The notes under the pieces were generated by a model, which saw only the letters and a program-made list of their open reading frames with translations, ran no database searches and was not told the origin of the DNA. DNA of 64,000 nt, from NCBI GenBank assembly GCA_934045905.1, contig OW203767.1, positions 29,262,520-29,326,519 of the forward strand, in the 5' to 3' direction. The translations under genes were made by a program, and so were the position numbers. Shown piece after piece: positions 21,440-34,200 of the stretch; position 1 is the stretch's first letter; each line of letters opens with the position of its first letter. Source of the stretch: Leuctra nigra. Its lineage: Eukaryota > Arthropoda > Insecta > Plecoptera > Leuctridae.

Positions 21440-24400
21440 GTATGGAACTGTTCGAAACTACTGTAGATAGAATTATAGTTCTCTTAGCATTAGTTCCACT
21501 TCAGAAAACTCGGTGTATTATATGTAGGTACTTCAGTTAAATTCCGGAGATTATTTCCTCAGTTTACCTCAGACTGCAGTTTTTTAAGCTATGTCCCAGT
21601 ACATAATGGTAATAAGTACACCACATTTTCCGCAGTGGAGCTTTATTACTAATGGAAATATGGCCCCTTTGACTGTAAATATCGTATTCAGAACATTTGG
21701 AGGAATATGTATTATATTGTGACGGCAATAAAACTGACCCATTAATAATTTATAAGACTATAATATTAGTAGTAAATTAATTGAATGTTACCTATATCGC
21801 AAAATTAATTTTCTGTCAAGGACAAAATGATTGTTTTTAATTGTAATATAAAAATATTATTATGTTTTATTTTCTATGTATCTACAGATTTCTTAAATGA
21901 ATCACTGAAATCGACTGTCTATCGTCGATGTTCTCTTTACTACACATTCCAGCTGCATTCCTGAAGAATGGAATTTATTCGTCGATCACTCACACTTTTA
22001 CTCAGCTCTCTGTTTACATACCTAGAGCATGGCCTTTAGTTACCTCATACCTGTTAGTAACATGAGCATGTATGTACGATCAATTAGTACTTCTTTACCG
22101 CCATTTCCTCGCCGATACAGCCAGAAAACAGCAATATGACTTCGACTCTTCAATAGGCAGTTAATCTTTCAATTATATCAACAGATTAGATAATAATTAC
22201 ACTTCAAATCATGTCCAAGCAATCGCTATTTTTAATCTAACCATCTACTTTGATTGCTGTCTGTATCTACCTGTTGAGATAAAAATACTACTTATATTGC
22301 ATGATTATCGTTATGTAATAAACTTAAACATAATTAAATTTTTATTTGATATGAAGGTGCTATAAGTGCATCTATTTTTCTCCGGTCTAATATCAAATGG
22401 CATTGATTGTTGAGTAGGTTTGATGACTTTGAGTTAACTTAAGTGTGAAGTATTGTCAATTCTTACATCACTGCTTAGTGCTTACATAGTACACAATAGA
22501 ATAGAAAACGTGTCCACTCGAAAACCCAAGCATCTTAAAATGATGCTTTCTTACTTGAGGTGCTAATAGCATCTAAACCTCTAATAAGTATACTAGTAAG
22601 ATATAGGTACTTATAAGACGCTTTTAAAATGCATTTTAGAAACTCAAATAAGGTTGCATAAATATATGCCATAACCGTCTTGAATCAAGTATTGTATTTC
22701 AAGATGTTTGGGTTTTAGAGTGTAGTGAAATTGAAATATTATACTTTCTAGCAGGTCAATTTTTAAACAAAATTAGATAACCGCAGACATGTACTACTCA
22801 ATTAATCTCAATTTAACCTTCTTTTACGTACAAGAAATACATTGCGGCCGTTTATGGGTAATCTGGCTGGCTTGCTCTCCAGAAATGCCCCCCCCCCCAG
22901 GATATTTTCGATTTTGACATTAGGAAGTAGGATTTTCGGTTTTCACGTCTTTAAAATGACATAATTTGTGTTATTGCACGTAAGCGGACAGTGACACATG
23001 CTTTTGATTAGTGCTGCCTATCTCTGAATGATAACAGTAGGTATAAACAGCCTAATGTTTACTACACACACTCTGTCTATAGCTGCCAGTAAAAAATGAC
23101 AGTATGTTTGTAAATTCGCACATGGAAATAATCACGCATTATTATTCCATTTTGTTTGAAACTGGGAAATAATTCATTGGAAGTACCTAATCAGAATCTA
23201 TTATTGATCTTGCTTGGTGGTCGTGTTTCACTGGTCTATTTTCCAAGATAATGCTACAAAAAATGTTCCATCATTCAAATAAAACAGTTGATCAACCGCC
23301 AGTATATGAAATGAAATAGTGTATACTTTCCACTAGCTCAAGAAAATGTTTAGCAACACCTACTATAACTACTCTAACTACACACTAACGACGTTGCTAC
23401 ACACATACCAGGTGAAGTCATCTCAATGTGAAATGATTTAGACATTTTCTAACAAAAAGTCACCTACAGGCGCTGCCAAATGTACCACAACCTTGAGATT
23501 GCGGTGTAGTATGAAAGGTGCAATCTCATATTGTTTTTTTAATAATATTTTTTCATTGGCATCAAAACACAAGATTTTGTCCCTAAAATAATATGAAGGA
23601 CACAAATTAAATGATTTGATTATGATTCCATTATGCTAGGAGAAAAGGTGGCATCCGTCAAAATCTTTTACATAATTAAAATATTCCTGATCCTATTAAA
23701 TTAGAGCACTTTTTTCAAACCTTTTTAGCAATGTATTTATGAAAGACGGTTTATTTAAATTTAGTTGGATATTTTGTATCTTGCCTCTCTATGCAATGCA
23801 TCTTTAGTAAAGTAAAGAGACATCTGTAGAGACATGGTTAACTATATTTTAATTGTACATATGACTTCGTGGCTCAAATATTTTCAATCGTAGTTTGATC
23901 AAATAATTATTTTAAATATACTTCAACATGATCCGTAGCTTCAACGACTTCAACCAACATAGCGGAGGCGTTTGAAGTCTTTACCCAAGGGCCAAAATGC
24001 AATGCGACTAGCATGCAGTCTCAAGATCCAATACAATCATCCAAGACAATCCTCTAGGCGTCGGCATCGTCTGGAGGAAGCTGGGCAACGTCACGGGACA
24101 CACTCTGGAGCTCTCCCTCGCCGGCGACGTGTACACGTTGACCTCCACATCACGTGCAATACAATCATCATGTTTCTGTCCTCTAGGCGTCGGCATCGTC
24201 TGGAGGAAGCTGGGCAACGTCACGGGACACACTCTGGAGCTCTCCCTCGCCGGCGACGTGTACACGTTGACCTCCACATCACGTGCAATACAATCATCAT
24301 GTTTCTGTCCTCTAGGCGTCGGCATCGTCTGGAGGAAGCTGGGCAACGTCACGGGACACACTCTGGAGCTCTCCCTTGCCGGCGACGTGTACACGTTGAC

Positions 24401-27116
24401 CTCCACATCACGTGCAATACAATCATCATGTTTCTGTCCTCTAGGCGTCGGCATCGTCTGGAGGAAGCTGGGCAACGTCACGGGACACACTCTGGAGCTC
24501 TCCCTTGCCGGCGACGTGTACACGTTGACCTCCACATCACGTGCAATACAATCATCATGTTTCTGTCCTCTAGGCGTCGGCATCGTCTGGAGGAAGCTGG
24601 GCAACGTCACGGGACACACTCTGGAGCTCTCCCTTGCCGGCGACGTGTACACGTTGACCTCCACATCACGTGCAATACAATCATCATGTTTCTGTCCTCT
24701 AGGCGTCGGCATCGTCTGGAGGAAGCTGGGCAACGTCACGGGACACACTCTGGAGCTCTCCCTTGCCGGCGACGTGTACACGTTGACCTCCACATCACGT
24801 GCAATACAATCATCATGTTTCTGTCCTCTAGGCGTCGGCATCGTCTGGAGGAAGCTGGGCAACGTCACGGGACACACTCTGGAGCTCTCCCTTGCCGGCG
24901 ACGTGTACACGTTGACCTCCACATCACGTGCAATACAATCATCATGTTTCTGTCCTCTAGGCGTCGGCATCGTCTGGAGGAAGCTGGGCAACGTCACGGG
25001 ACACACTCTGGAGCTCTCCCTTGCCGGCGACGTGTACACGTTGACCTCCACATCACGTGCAATACAATCATCATGTTTCTGTCCTCTAGGCGTCGGCATC
25101 GTCTGGAGGAAGCTGGGCAACGTCACGGGACACACTCTGGAGCTCTCCCTTGCCGGCGACGTGTACACGTTGACCTCCACATCACGTGCAATACAATCAT
25201 CATGTTTCTGTCCTCTAGGCGTCGGCATCGTCTGGAGGAAGCTGGGCAACGTCACGGGACACACTCTGGAGCTCTCCCTTGCCGGTGACGTGTACACGTT
25301 GACGACGACGTCGCTGGTGAAGACCTTCCACATCACGTTCAAGCTGGGGGAGGAGTTCGAGCAGGAGACGGCCGACGGCAGGAAGGTCAAGGCCACCATC
25401 ACGCAGGAGGGCAACAAGTTGATCGAGATCCAGAAACTGGACGGCGGGAAGACGACCAAGATCGTCCGGGAGTTCACTCCCACCTCCATGCTAGTCGTAA
25501 GTCCCTCTTCGTCACGAACATTTGGGTGCAGTAGGGCATGTGCAAAGCTAGTACGCATTGGAGAACCTAGATTGTGTACGCATGCACGCCCCCCCCCCCC
25601 CCCCCCCACCCTTCGTATGAGCTATTGGATGGAAAGAGTGTTGTCACATCTTTTGGTCCCGTTCCATTGGATGTTGGCAACTATAACCTATTATTATTAT
25701 TATTATGACATATAATATCAGATTATATTCAAGATTATTCATCAGATTATTCGTAAAATATATGTATAAACTCGACTTATTTTGCGTTTTTTATCTGCCA
25801 ATTACATTTGTTTTTTAAACTAATTTTCATAACACTCATCGATATATTTGGACAGATATTCAGTAATCACTTTCTTCCTAGTGAACATTTTCTTGTGTAC
25901 ATGAACATGACAGACGGATTGTTCATTTAAGGAAGAAAGGACACAAGAAAGGAAGAAACTTATCTCTGTCTCTGCACATGCCCAATTGTTTCGTTCTCTT
26001 CACAACTCTGTGTTTGCGGCCTAGACTTGTCGATTAGGATTACCTTGTAGACACTTGAATATCTGTACCCCAGAGGTAGAAGGGCGGAAGTCCGGTTTCC
26101 CGACTTTGCCCTGCACACGTTTGGAATGATGTCTTCATGCTTTGTCAAGTATTATCATACACATGACTCGCATGTCACCATTATAAATATGATTGGATGA
26201 ACGCAGAATTAATTACTAATAGGTATTTTCTTCCATTGTTTTAATCATTTTGTATACATTATAATTTTGTTTTCATTCATAATTAAGCGAGCGTCACAAC
26301 GGTACTCTTATGGCACTTTATCTGTAGTATGTTTTGTCTGTGTTTTTGCCTGCACTGCCCAGATTAAACCAATCGATCTGAAATTTTGCACAGTGGCGTA
26401 ACTAGAGATTGATGGACCCTTGGCAAAATATTTTTCTGGTGCCCCCCTCCTCCCCCCCCCCCCCCCCCCAATATATTCTAGTTATATTTGAATACTGCAC
26501 AAAAACAATATTTGTAATAAGACTGCCAACCTACTCACCTAAAAGTATCTAGCAAAACGTTGTTAAAACATGTTCGGTCTTAAAATTCGTGAAATCATTT
26601 AACCCAGATTCTGCCGCCAAGCACTACCTACACTTAACTTTGTGCCTGAATTTGACATAAAACAAGCCTCCAAATTTCAAGCATAAGCCATAATAGACTC
26701 AGAATTCAATCAGAATGTTTCACACAACATAGTACACATGATCACTCTACTTTGAAAGCAATGTATACCAAGTCGGGTAAAAAAAATATTCGGAAAAATT
26801 AATTGGAAAAGTTAATAAAATTCTGCTTTATTTGCGAAGTGCCCTTGGTGCCCCCCTAGTGCCTGGGCCCCTGGCATATTGCCCCCAGTCACCCGGTAGT
26901 TACGCCACTGTCTTTACACACCCACTAATGTATATTTGTGTAAGTGTTTTAATTTGTTAATTATTTCTCTGGTCTTGATTCAAAAAAAGACAAGTGTAAT
27001 GTATTGAATTCTTCTCGTCGTAAAAAGCTGTTTAATTCTTCTGACTGTTGTTTTTTTAAATTCAGACGATGACATTCGAGGACGTGCTGAGCACACGCGG
27101 ATACAAAGTCGAGTAA
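21358..27116 (+). CDS. FABP-3: fatty acid-binding protein, three exons plus tandem exon-2 array
   Basis: Join 21358-21439 + 25219-25496 + 27066-27116 = 411 nt, 136 residues. The N-terminus MAAQFVGKKYVFDSSSSVNF and EEYMKAIG is followed by GVGIVWRKLGNVTGHTLELS, KTFHITFKLGEEFEQETADG, RKVKATITQEGNKLIEIQK and IVREF. It ends STRGYKVE. Arg111, Arg131 and Tyr133 sit at the spacing of the family's fatty-acid carboxylate site. Intron 1 (3.8 kb) ends in nine in-frame partial copies of exon 2 (24058-25218). Using the first acceptor instead of the last would extend exon 2 to 24058-25496 with no stop, giving ~523 residues. Intron 2 carries a poly-C tract, a B element fragment and a hAT element. Confidence 0.88.
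21440..24057 (+). other. FABP-3 intron 1, unique AT-rich part
   Basis: No gene or repeat is recognised apart from an 11-C tract (22888-22898). Sequence is ~65-70% A+T with scattered poly-T. Confidence 0.5.
24058..25218 (+). repeat. Nine 129-bp tandem copies of intron end plus FABP-3 exon 2 start
   Basis: Unit length is exactly 129 bp (exon-side starts 24058, 24187, 24316 ... 25090, with the genuine exon at 25219). Each unit has the acceptor TTTCTGTCCTCTAG (the first has a different upstream part), ~95 nt resembling exon 2, and CACGTGCAATACAATCATC as intron-like filler. The exon part lacks ~20 nt relative to the true exon between ACGTTGAC and TTCCACATCACGT. Because 129 = 3 x 43 and no stop occurs in the FABP frame, the array reads ...AGDVYTLTSTSRAIQSSCFC... 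in frame. The early units have CTCGCC where later ones have CTTGCC, so it is not a single copied error. Confidence 0.92.
25219..25496 (+). CDS. FABP-3 exon 2
   Basis: The tenth acceptor of the array leads into the only complete exon, which ends CTAGTC with donor GTAAGT. A 19-C tract lies 93 bp beyond the donor (25589-25607). Confidence 0.88.
26282..26390 (+). mobile_element. Family B 5' fragment interrupted by a hAT element (B4)
   Basis: Begins TTAAGCGAGCGTCACAACGG and runs to GAAATTTTGCA, where the H2 element is inserted. After H2 the expected continuation ACACACCCACTAATGTA appears (26916-26935). Confidence 0.65.
26391..26910. mobile_element. hAT-type non-autonomous element H2
   Basis: Starts CAGTGGCGTAACTAGAG and ends TAGTTACGCCACTG. 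Flanking 8-mers ATTTTGCA and TCTTTACA are only a degenerate duplication. The interior holds GGCCCCTGGCATATTGCCCCC and an 18-C run. It sits inside a B element within FABP-3 intron 2. Confidence 0.75.
27066..27116 (+). CDS. FABP-3 exon 3 (terminal)
   Basis: Acceptor TTTTTTTAAATTCAG; encodes TMTFEDVLSTRGYKVE and TAA. The shorter tail lacks the GEDF insertion of FABP-1 and FABP-2. Confidence 0.88.
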   Translation, partial: TMTFEDVLSTRGYKVE

Positions 27117-27191
27117 TGGAGGAGGAAGCACGATGCGGGCGCAACCCAGTGCCATGACGTCATTTACCTTGTTATTGCCAGTTGTTTAATC

Positions 27192-27197
27192 ATTAAA
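27192..27197 (+). terminator. Probable polyadenylation signal of FABP-3
   Basis: ATTAAA variant 76 nt after the stop; no AATAAA is nearer. Confidence 0.4.
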
Positions 27198-27282
27198 ATA
27201 AGTGTTGTTACAATGAGACATGTTATTCACACCTTCTTCTCATATCCTGATGTTAAAGAGATAATTGAAAAGATTTTACTAT

Positions 27283-27342
27283 ACCTGTGACGCGAACCCA
27301 TGTCTCTGGACTGGTGTTCTACCCACTGAGCTGTACAAGGCA
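27283..27342 (-). mobile_element. tRNA-like SINE head or tRNA relic
   Basis: Read on the minus strand: an A-box region AGCTCAGTGGGTAGAAC, then a B box GGGTTCGCGTCAC. No acceptor stem can be paired, so it is a tRNA-derived repeat rather than a gene. It differs from the other SINE-like family. Confidence 0.45.
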
Positions 27343-27644
27343 CAATAATATTACTTTGAGATTGCTAATGCGTAAATGCTACTTACATTATGGCAAGTTG
27401 GCAATTTGAAGAACACCAACTTGCAGTTGATTTTAATAATATCATCTCATCTGAGGTCATCAGGAAGATCACATCAGTAATATTTACACAAGAAACACTT
27501 GAAGAACAAAAAGAGAAACTTCTTGTGTAAACAAGAAATTGTATGTAGTACCTACTCCTGCTCTCCTGCTTCAGCTATTTATTTGTGTTTTACACCGATC
27601 TTTGTTTATAGCTTTCGAACTCTTTTGTTTTATATCAACTTATA

Positions 27645-27734
27645 CACGGGCCACACTTGTCAACTTGTGCGAGAGTGGATAGTGGAGGGAGAGCTGCTCT
27701 CCACTCTCTCAAAAGTTGACAAGTGTGGCTCGTG
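27645..27734. repeat. 90-bp hairpin MITE
   Basis: Arms CACGGGCCACACTTGTCAAC and GTTGACAAGTGTGGCTCGTG pair almost perfectly, and the inner GAGAGTGGA/TCCACTCTC pairs as well. Confidence 0.7.
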
Positions 27735-27909
27735 TTCCCCCGAGGCGGACATTCGGATATTGATGGACAGGTCAGATTTACTATTACAAGAAACTGCTAG
27801 GACGATTGCACATAACTATATTTTTAGTTTTTACATTGTAGGTAAAACGGTAACTGTCATCTCTAGGATACATTACCTCCAGAATTTACCTCGAAAAAAT
27901 CTCAAAACT

Positions 27910-28235
27910 TCACGTATTCTTGTTTTGTACAATGATCTTCCCCGCCCAATACTTCTTCGTGCCGTACGCAACATGATCGCCCTCGCACTTGAGTATCTTG
28001 CCGTAGTCCTCTGACGTCAGTGTCCTGGAGATGACGTCCACGACGGTGTGGAGGTCGTCGTGACTGACGTTGTCCTTGACAGGGGTGTCGCTCATCAGCG
28101 GGACGCTGCCCAGAGACCACCTGATGGAGGCGGCAGGACGGCCGTTGGAGATCGTACAGGAGGCGGTGATCGTGTCGTTGACGCGGTATGCTGCTTCGTC
28201 GGGGGCGACGACCAGGACAGGGGGATCGGGAGAGC
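27910..28235 (-). CDS. Ig-protein exon 3 (second Ig domain, terminal)
   Basis: The acceptor (minus strand TGACTATTTCAG) ends at 28236; the frame runs to TGA at 27910-27912 after IIVQNKNT. A truncated copy of this exon occurs at 42767-43036. Confidence 0.75.
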
Positions 28236-31200
28236 CTGAAATAGTCAATTATATAGTTTCGTTTTGGTGAAATTTGCAATCTTAGTGGATCAGATCTTTG
28301 TAGGAAAAGTAATTGAGCGAGCGAGATATTTGCCCAGGGACTGGAACCGGAACCGGAACCGGAACCCATATAAATATTAAACATTATTTGGGTTCAATAA
28401 CAGTTCCATAAGGGTTCTTAATTTCATTGCATTTTTACTTAATTTCCTTTCAAATCTGAAATTATTTACTCATTTACAGTTGTTCAATTTAATAAAATGA
28501 ATAGTCATTTCAGAGCATGTACACTCGGCCAAACATAAATTGATCGTCATGAAAAGTTAGAGTATCATCTCTTGTCTATGAATTTTCCGATTGCCTGTAC
28601 AAACCGGTCAGACCTCTCACTCTAGCTGCTATCTCTCTCTGTCCTCGAGTAATAACAAGGGATGGGGGAGATATTGACGTCAAATAGAAACAGGTAATTT
28701 CTCAATCACATCAGCCTAGCAGGTCGAATCTTCATTCGAATATTGCTCCTGGCTAACCAGATCGTGGTCTACCTAGATTTCGGCTCAAATTTTCTCAATT
28801 AGTGCAATCTATATTATGTTTCAGATTCATAATTTTAAAAGTATGTATTATGATGTTATGCTTTTGCTAATTTATAATTTCATTTGTAAACAATCCGATC
28901 CAAAAGCAGATAATCAAAAGAACAAAGTATACCTACGTCTATATATAATGTATTGGATTAGGATAACATTACATACTCTTTTAATTCATTTTATGAGAAA
29001 ACGTAAATTTCAAAGTAACCCTAATATTTGATTTATACTTTTAGTCGTAACAAAAAATGTTACACATTGCCAATAGGACAGTTACGATATTTTATTTGAA
29101 TTTATTACCCAAAATATAAGAATTTTCATTAATAAAATATCAATTTGAAATTCCGTGAAATTCCATTAAAGGTATTAAAACTTATGTTTAGATTGATGGA
29201 TTTGCCCATTGATTTTGTGTGTACTGTATGGGATGCAAATAAATGTATGGCAGGGTTTAGCTTGCATTTTAAGCGCCTAGCCTGATTTCTGCATCAAGTT
29301 TAATTTTACTGGAGCAAGTTGGTTCAGGCAGTAACGACCTAAACTTGTATCCCGGAAGTCCCGACTTCGATTCATGCGACCGACCTGCCTGACTGAGGTG
29401 CTTCGTGATTTCTCTCAGTCGAGAGTCAATGCAGTGAGTTTCACTTTTAACTACAAACACGCTCAGTGTTACGCGTTTATGATCGAGCCCCGAAACGGGC
29501 AAACACCTCGAACTGTAATTCCCTTTACAGAAAACTTAAACAGGTAAGCCAAGACAGCGAATTCCACTGCAATACAGTGGAATTGGATACCTAATTATTA
29601 TCATAGTTCACATATTTGGTTTTGAAATGAAATTTAAAAAATGAATATAAAATGAATTAAAAGAGTATGTAATGTTATCCTAATCCAATACATTATATAT
29701 AGACGTAGGTATACTTTGTTCTTTTGATTATCTGCTTTTAGATCGGATTGTTTACAAATGAAATTACTAGGAAAACGCTCTGAGTAACGCGTTGATGAGC
29801 GAGCACGGATACGCGGAACACCTCGAACCGAAATTATGTCTATCGAAAATATCATTAAAAGCCAATAAATCTTGAATTTCGTCAGACTGAATAAAAATCT
29901 CTAAATATTCCTAAAATGTTAGTATCAACCCTTATGATTGAACTGTTCGTTGTTAATATTCAAAAATCACAGGATATCTTTAAAAAAATATACCTGGGAC
30001 CACTCAAATCATATGATATTAGTGTGTACACTGTACACAATATCAGATCAATCTGTTGAACGGTCATTATAAGTTTCATTTCGTTTGAAACTTTCTGCTC
30101 TAACTACCTTGCCTTGAACTGAAGATTCGAAGTCGCCGTGAATTTGACAGCCAACACGCAAAATGTCACTAAAATTACAAAACCTTTTGAAAATAACTAC
30201 AGATTTGACTGAAAATTGGCAAAAATACCTTAAATGTTGGTACCAATGACCATGCAAAGTTTTTAGTTGATCGGTCAATCGGTTCTAGTTTAAATTTCAA
30301 AAATCACAGGAAAAATGGTTTCAAATTTGAACCAATGGGTGGATTTGGCTGAAATTTATTATGATTGGGTACAATGTTGGTTGCAATGTCTTTGCTAAAT
30401 TTCAAATTGATCAAACCAACCAATCGAAAGATAATTTTTTTTAAATTTGCACCAATCAGGGGATTTCAAAAAAATTAGGGTCTGCAACAATCAGAAATGT
30501 TACGTACTTGTGTGCAAAATTTCAGCTCGATCGAAGAAAAACTCTGACCTGTATATCGTCAGTAACAGAAAACAAAAACAAAAAAAAAACAGAGGTCCGT
30601 GCCAAAAGAGCCAAAAGAAGACGCTCGCTTCGCTCGCTCAAATAAATTAGCAAAAGCATAACATCATAATACATACTTTTAAAATTATGAATCTGAAAAA
30701 TAATATAGATTGCACTAATTGAGAAAATGTGAGCCGAAATCTAGGTAGACCACGATCGGGTTAGCCAGGAGCAATATTCGAATGAAGATTCGACCTGCTA
30801 GGCTGATGCGATTGAGAAATTACCTGTTTCTATTTGACGTCAATATCTCCCCCATCCCTAATTATTACTCGAGGACAGGGAGAGATCAGCTAGAGTGAGA
30901 GGTCCCTTACGAAAATTTACTAGAAAAACGCCCAGTGTAACGCGTTGATGAGCGAGCACGGGTACGTGCAAATTCTCGAACCGGAAATGCGTACACAACG
31001 CACAGAAAACATATACAACCATATTGAATTGATTATGATCAGTGCTCGAAGTAGGAATTAAATAGTGGCGGTATGGTAACATAAGAATACCACGTGCGGG
31101 GGGGAGGGGGGGGGGGGGGTACGATATTAGATGAGGGTCCAGATTCCAGAATTACACTGACAACCATTGTCATGTCATTAGTTAAGATAAGTCTTTTACC

Positions 31201-34200
31201 TTGATGAAACAACTAAATTAAATAATGAATTTCACTTTATCTTGTAGTGGATGTTCATAGTTCACAGTTATGCTTGAAATATGCAGTCAAAAGATAACCA
31301 TGAAATACGAGTAAATTAAAACCAGAAAAAACACTCCGTGTAAAAATACCAGCCAAGTCTCTTTAACTATAAAAAAAAATAGAAGAAATCTAAAAATTCA
31401 GCACTGAAAAGGAGTGATATCAAAAAAGGAGCCAAGTCAACGAATTTTCCAAATTTTAATCGTACCATTGAAATAAAAATATCAACCCCCGAGAAATACT
31501 TAAAAAAAGGACTTGGCGCATCGTTTTTTTAAAGACACTTTTCTATCCTAAAAGTATAGGAAGAACTCTACAAGTATATTTTCCTGAGTATATCACATTC
31601 ATTATCGACGAATCATACTACGTTTTAATATAACTAGTACTCTTACCTACTGGCAGTTTTGGTATTTTGTCAATATTCAGAGGAAATAAACGGATAAACG
31701 AATAACGAATAAACGGAAGCGGCCTAGTCTATTCGTTATTGCCACTATTTCTAGGGTCATATTAATCAATCATACTTCTCAATATCGTGACTGAGGGAAA
31801 TAGCGAAAGCGCTCATTACAAGAAGGCCGTCAATGAGATTTGTATAAGTGACTAGTGCACTGAGCCATGCTGCTCAAATAATTACTGACTAGATTTTTAT
31901 CTAAAGTAATACGTTATGTAATTTATAAATTTTTTTGGTATAAAATGTTAATTAATAGCAATTAATTACACGGCGAGAAGGTTCAAAGTATAATGCTGTA
32001 GTAGGTATGTTGATGTACCCACAAAACTATAGGTACCTACCAATCACAAACACAACTGTTCTGTATTTATTGCTTGTAAGACAATGCTATGTTTCTTTGC
32101 GTACTTATATTTAAATTTAATTTATTTTACAGAATGTTCAATATTTAATTTGAAAGTTTTGTCCCAATTTTTCTAGGCATTTCTGAACTACGTAGTATGT
32201 GAGTGGCATAAGCTTAAGAATAGAAAAATGTCTTTAAAAAAACGATGCGCCAAGTCCTTTTTTTAAGTATTTCTCGGGGGTTGATATTTTTATTTCAATG
32301 GTACGATTAAAATTTGGAAAATTCGTTGACTTGGCTCCTTTTTTGATATCACTCCTTTTCAGTGCTGAATTTTTAGATTTCTTCTATTTTTTTTTATAGT
32401 TAAAGAGACTTGGCTGGTATTTTTTACACGGAGTGTTTTTTCTGGGATATCACTTCTTTTGTTAGTTTATTCATACAGCTTGTAGCACATGTCCGAGCAG
32501 GGACTAATTTCTTTAAAAAAATACGCCTTAACCGATTTGGTTACTATGAAAAGTTGCGTTTGGTATAAGATGAAAATGATTATCCAAGAAGAATAGCTTA
32601 AGTTTCGTTATAATCGATCCAGCCGTTTTCGATACATGACGTCACTTCCGGTTTTGAAATAGCGGCCGAATTCCGGTATAGGTAATAAGAAAACAATCTA
32701 GTTTTATCTAGTTGATACCTTCATGAACGACCATCTGAATTCCTAATCCCTATATTTCCGTAAAATCGGTCATGCCGTTTGTAATATATGACGTCACTTC
32801 CGGTTTCATTTAGTGGTTCCTGCCGCCATTTCCGGTACCATTAATTTATTTATTCATTTTTCACAATTGATTTTTCAAATAAATAGCAGAATGAATACGC
32901 AGGAGCTAGTTCAGTTGCAATCGGTACAGGCGTTTTAGATATATGACGTCACTTCCGGTTTCAGGAATGGCGGCCGAGAACACTGCTACCTTGAATATAT
33001 AAATTGTATTGTCTATGTTACAATGTAAGTTAATTATGTACGTATTTTAAGTATAATTTGTTGAAATAAGTTAAATATTGCGTATTTATGACGTCACTTC
33101 CGGTTTAGAAAATAAGAAAATAATATTTTTTTTATTGATACTTCATATAGATGACCATCTAAATCGAATGGCGCTAATTTCGTTCTAATCGGTCCAGACG
33201 TTTTTGAGTTATGACGTCACTTCCGGTTTCAAAATGGCGGCTTCCGGTTGGTTTTATAAAAAGGCACCTCAGACGCCAAAAGTGCACATGTGGTAAAAAT
33301 TTCAGGTCGATCGGTTCAGCCGTTTAGGCTGTGGCGGTGATAGCGACGTTTCGTGATATCATCAGAATCATCAACATCTTCAGAATCAGAAAGTGGTGTA
33401 ATTTCACTGTTTTCTCGGCCCTCTAGCTCGCAAATGGCATAACCTATTGTTCCCAAATTTGGTATATGTAGTGGGGTGGGCCATAGCTCGAAATTAAGAT
33501 ATTTCGCAACAATGTGAGATTTACCAATTTTGAGATCCAGTAGGCCGAAAATACCATGTTGTTGCTTACAGTAAAAGTGTTTGGTCTGCTCCTCAGTTTA
33601 TTAGGCATTTACGGTATGTTGAGTGACTGTGAGTGTATAGTACGACTTGGCTGGGTGGAGCGACCGCTCCACTAGATCTAAAATTACGTAAATTTCCAAG
33701 AATATCTGATTTTAAGCATTCCGTTTTTCTGAGAAGTAACGATATGAAATCAAATGTGTAAAGAAGTACCGGTATACCATACCGTCCCATACCGGCCCAC
33801 TTCGAGCACTGATTATGATATCAACTTAAAAGTAGGTATTATGCTTTTCATCGAAACTTTAAAATAGCATCTAAGCACCTGGTTCATAAAGCAAATCAGA
33901 ATCAATTCAATTGGCACTGGAAAACATTCATTTCGATACTTCATTACTGACAGATATTAAAAATTTCAATAAGTTCATACGTTCTTAACTGATTGGGATG
34001 AAATTTTGTAAAATAAGAGACAATATTGGTCTTAATGATCATGCAAAATATGAGTTTGATCAGAATTATCGAAGACCGTTTTCATTTTTCAGCCTATCAG
34101 GAGATATTTATTTAAATTTTAACCAATGAATGGATTTCAAAAAAAATTATGGTGTGCAAACAGAGAAGGTTGGTTTTACATGTGTGCAAAATTTCAGCTC

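Larger units (their letters stand above)
28607..30903. repeat. Inverted repeat (R3) with 392-bp arms, one arm split by a B element
   Basis: The left arm 28607-28998 is the reverse complement of 29636-29766 joined to 30643-30903. Removing the B element between them leaves arms of equal length (392 bp each). The loop (28999-29635) contains SINE-like copy 3. The left copy continues outward to ~28330 through a GGAACC repeat. A third R3 copy is at 38398-38860. Confidence 0.75.

Noticed and set aside
23972..25288. A CRISPR-like array (regular 129-bp repeats)
   Set aside because: Repeats are contiguous with no unique spacers and derive from an exon; the DNA is eukaryotic.
24008..25609. 533-residue open frame on the minus strand across the FABP-3 array
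   Set aside because: It is a by-product of a stop-free 129-bp unit (a multiple of three); the coding signal and splice sites are on the plus strand. The same applies to the 438-residue frame at 23972-25288.
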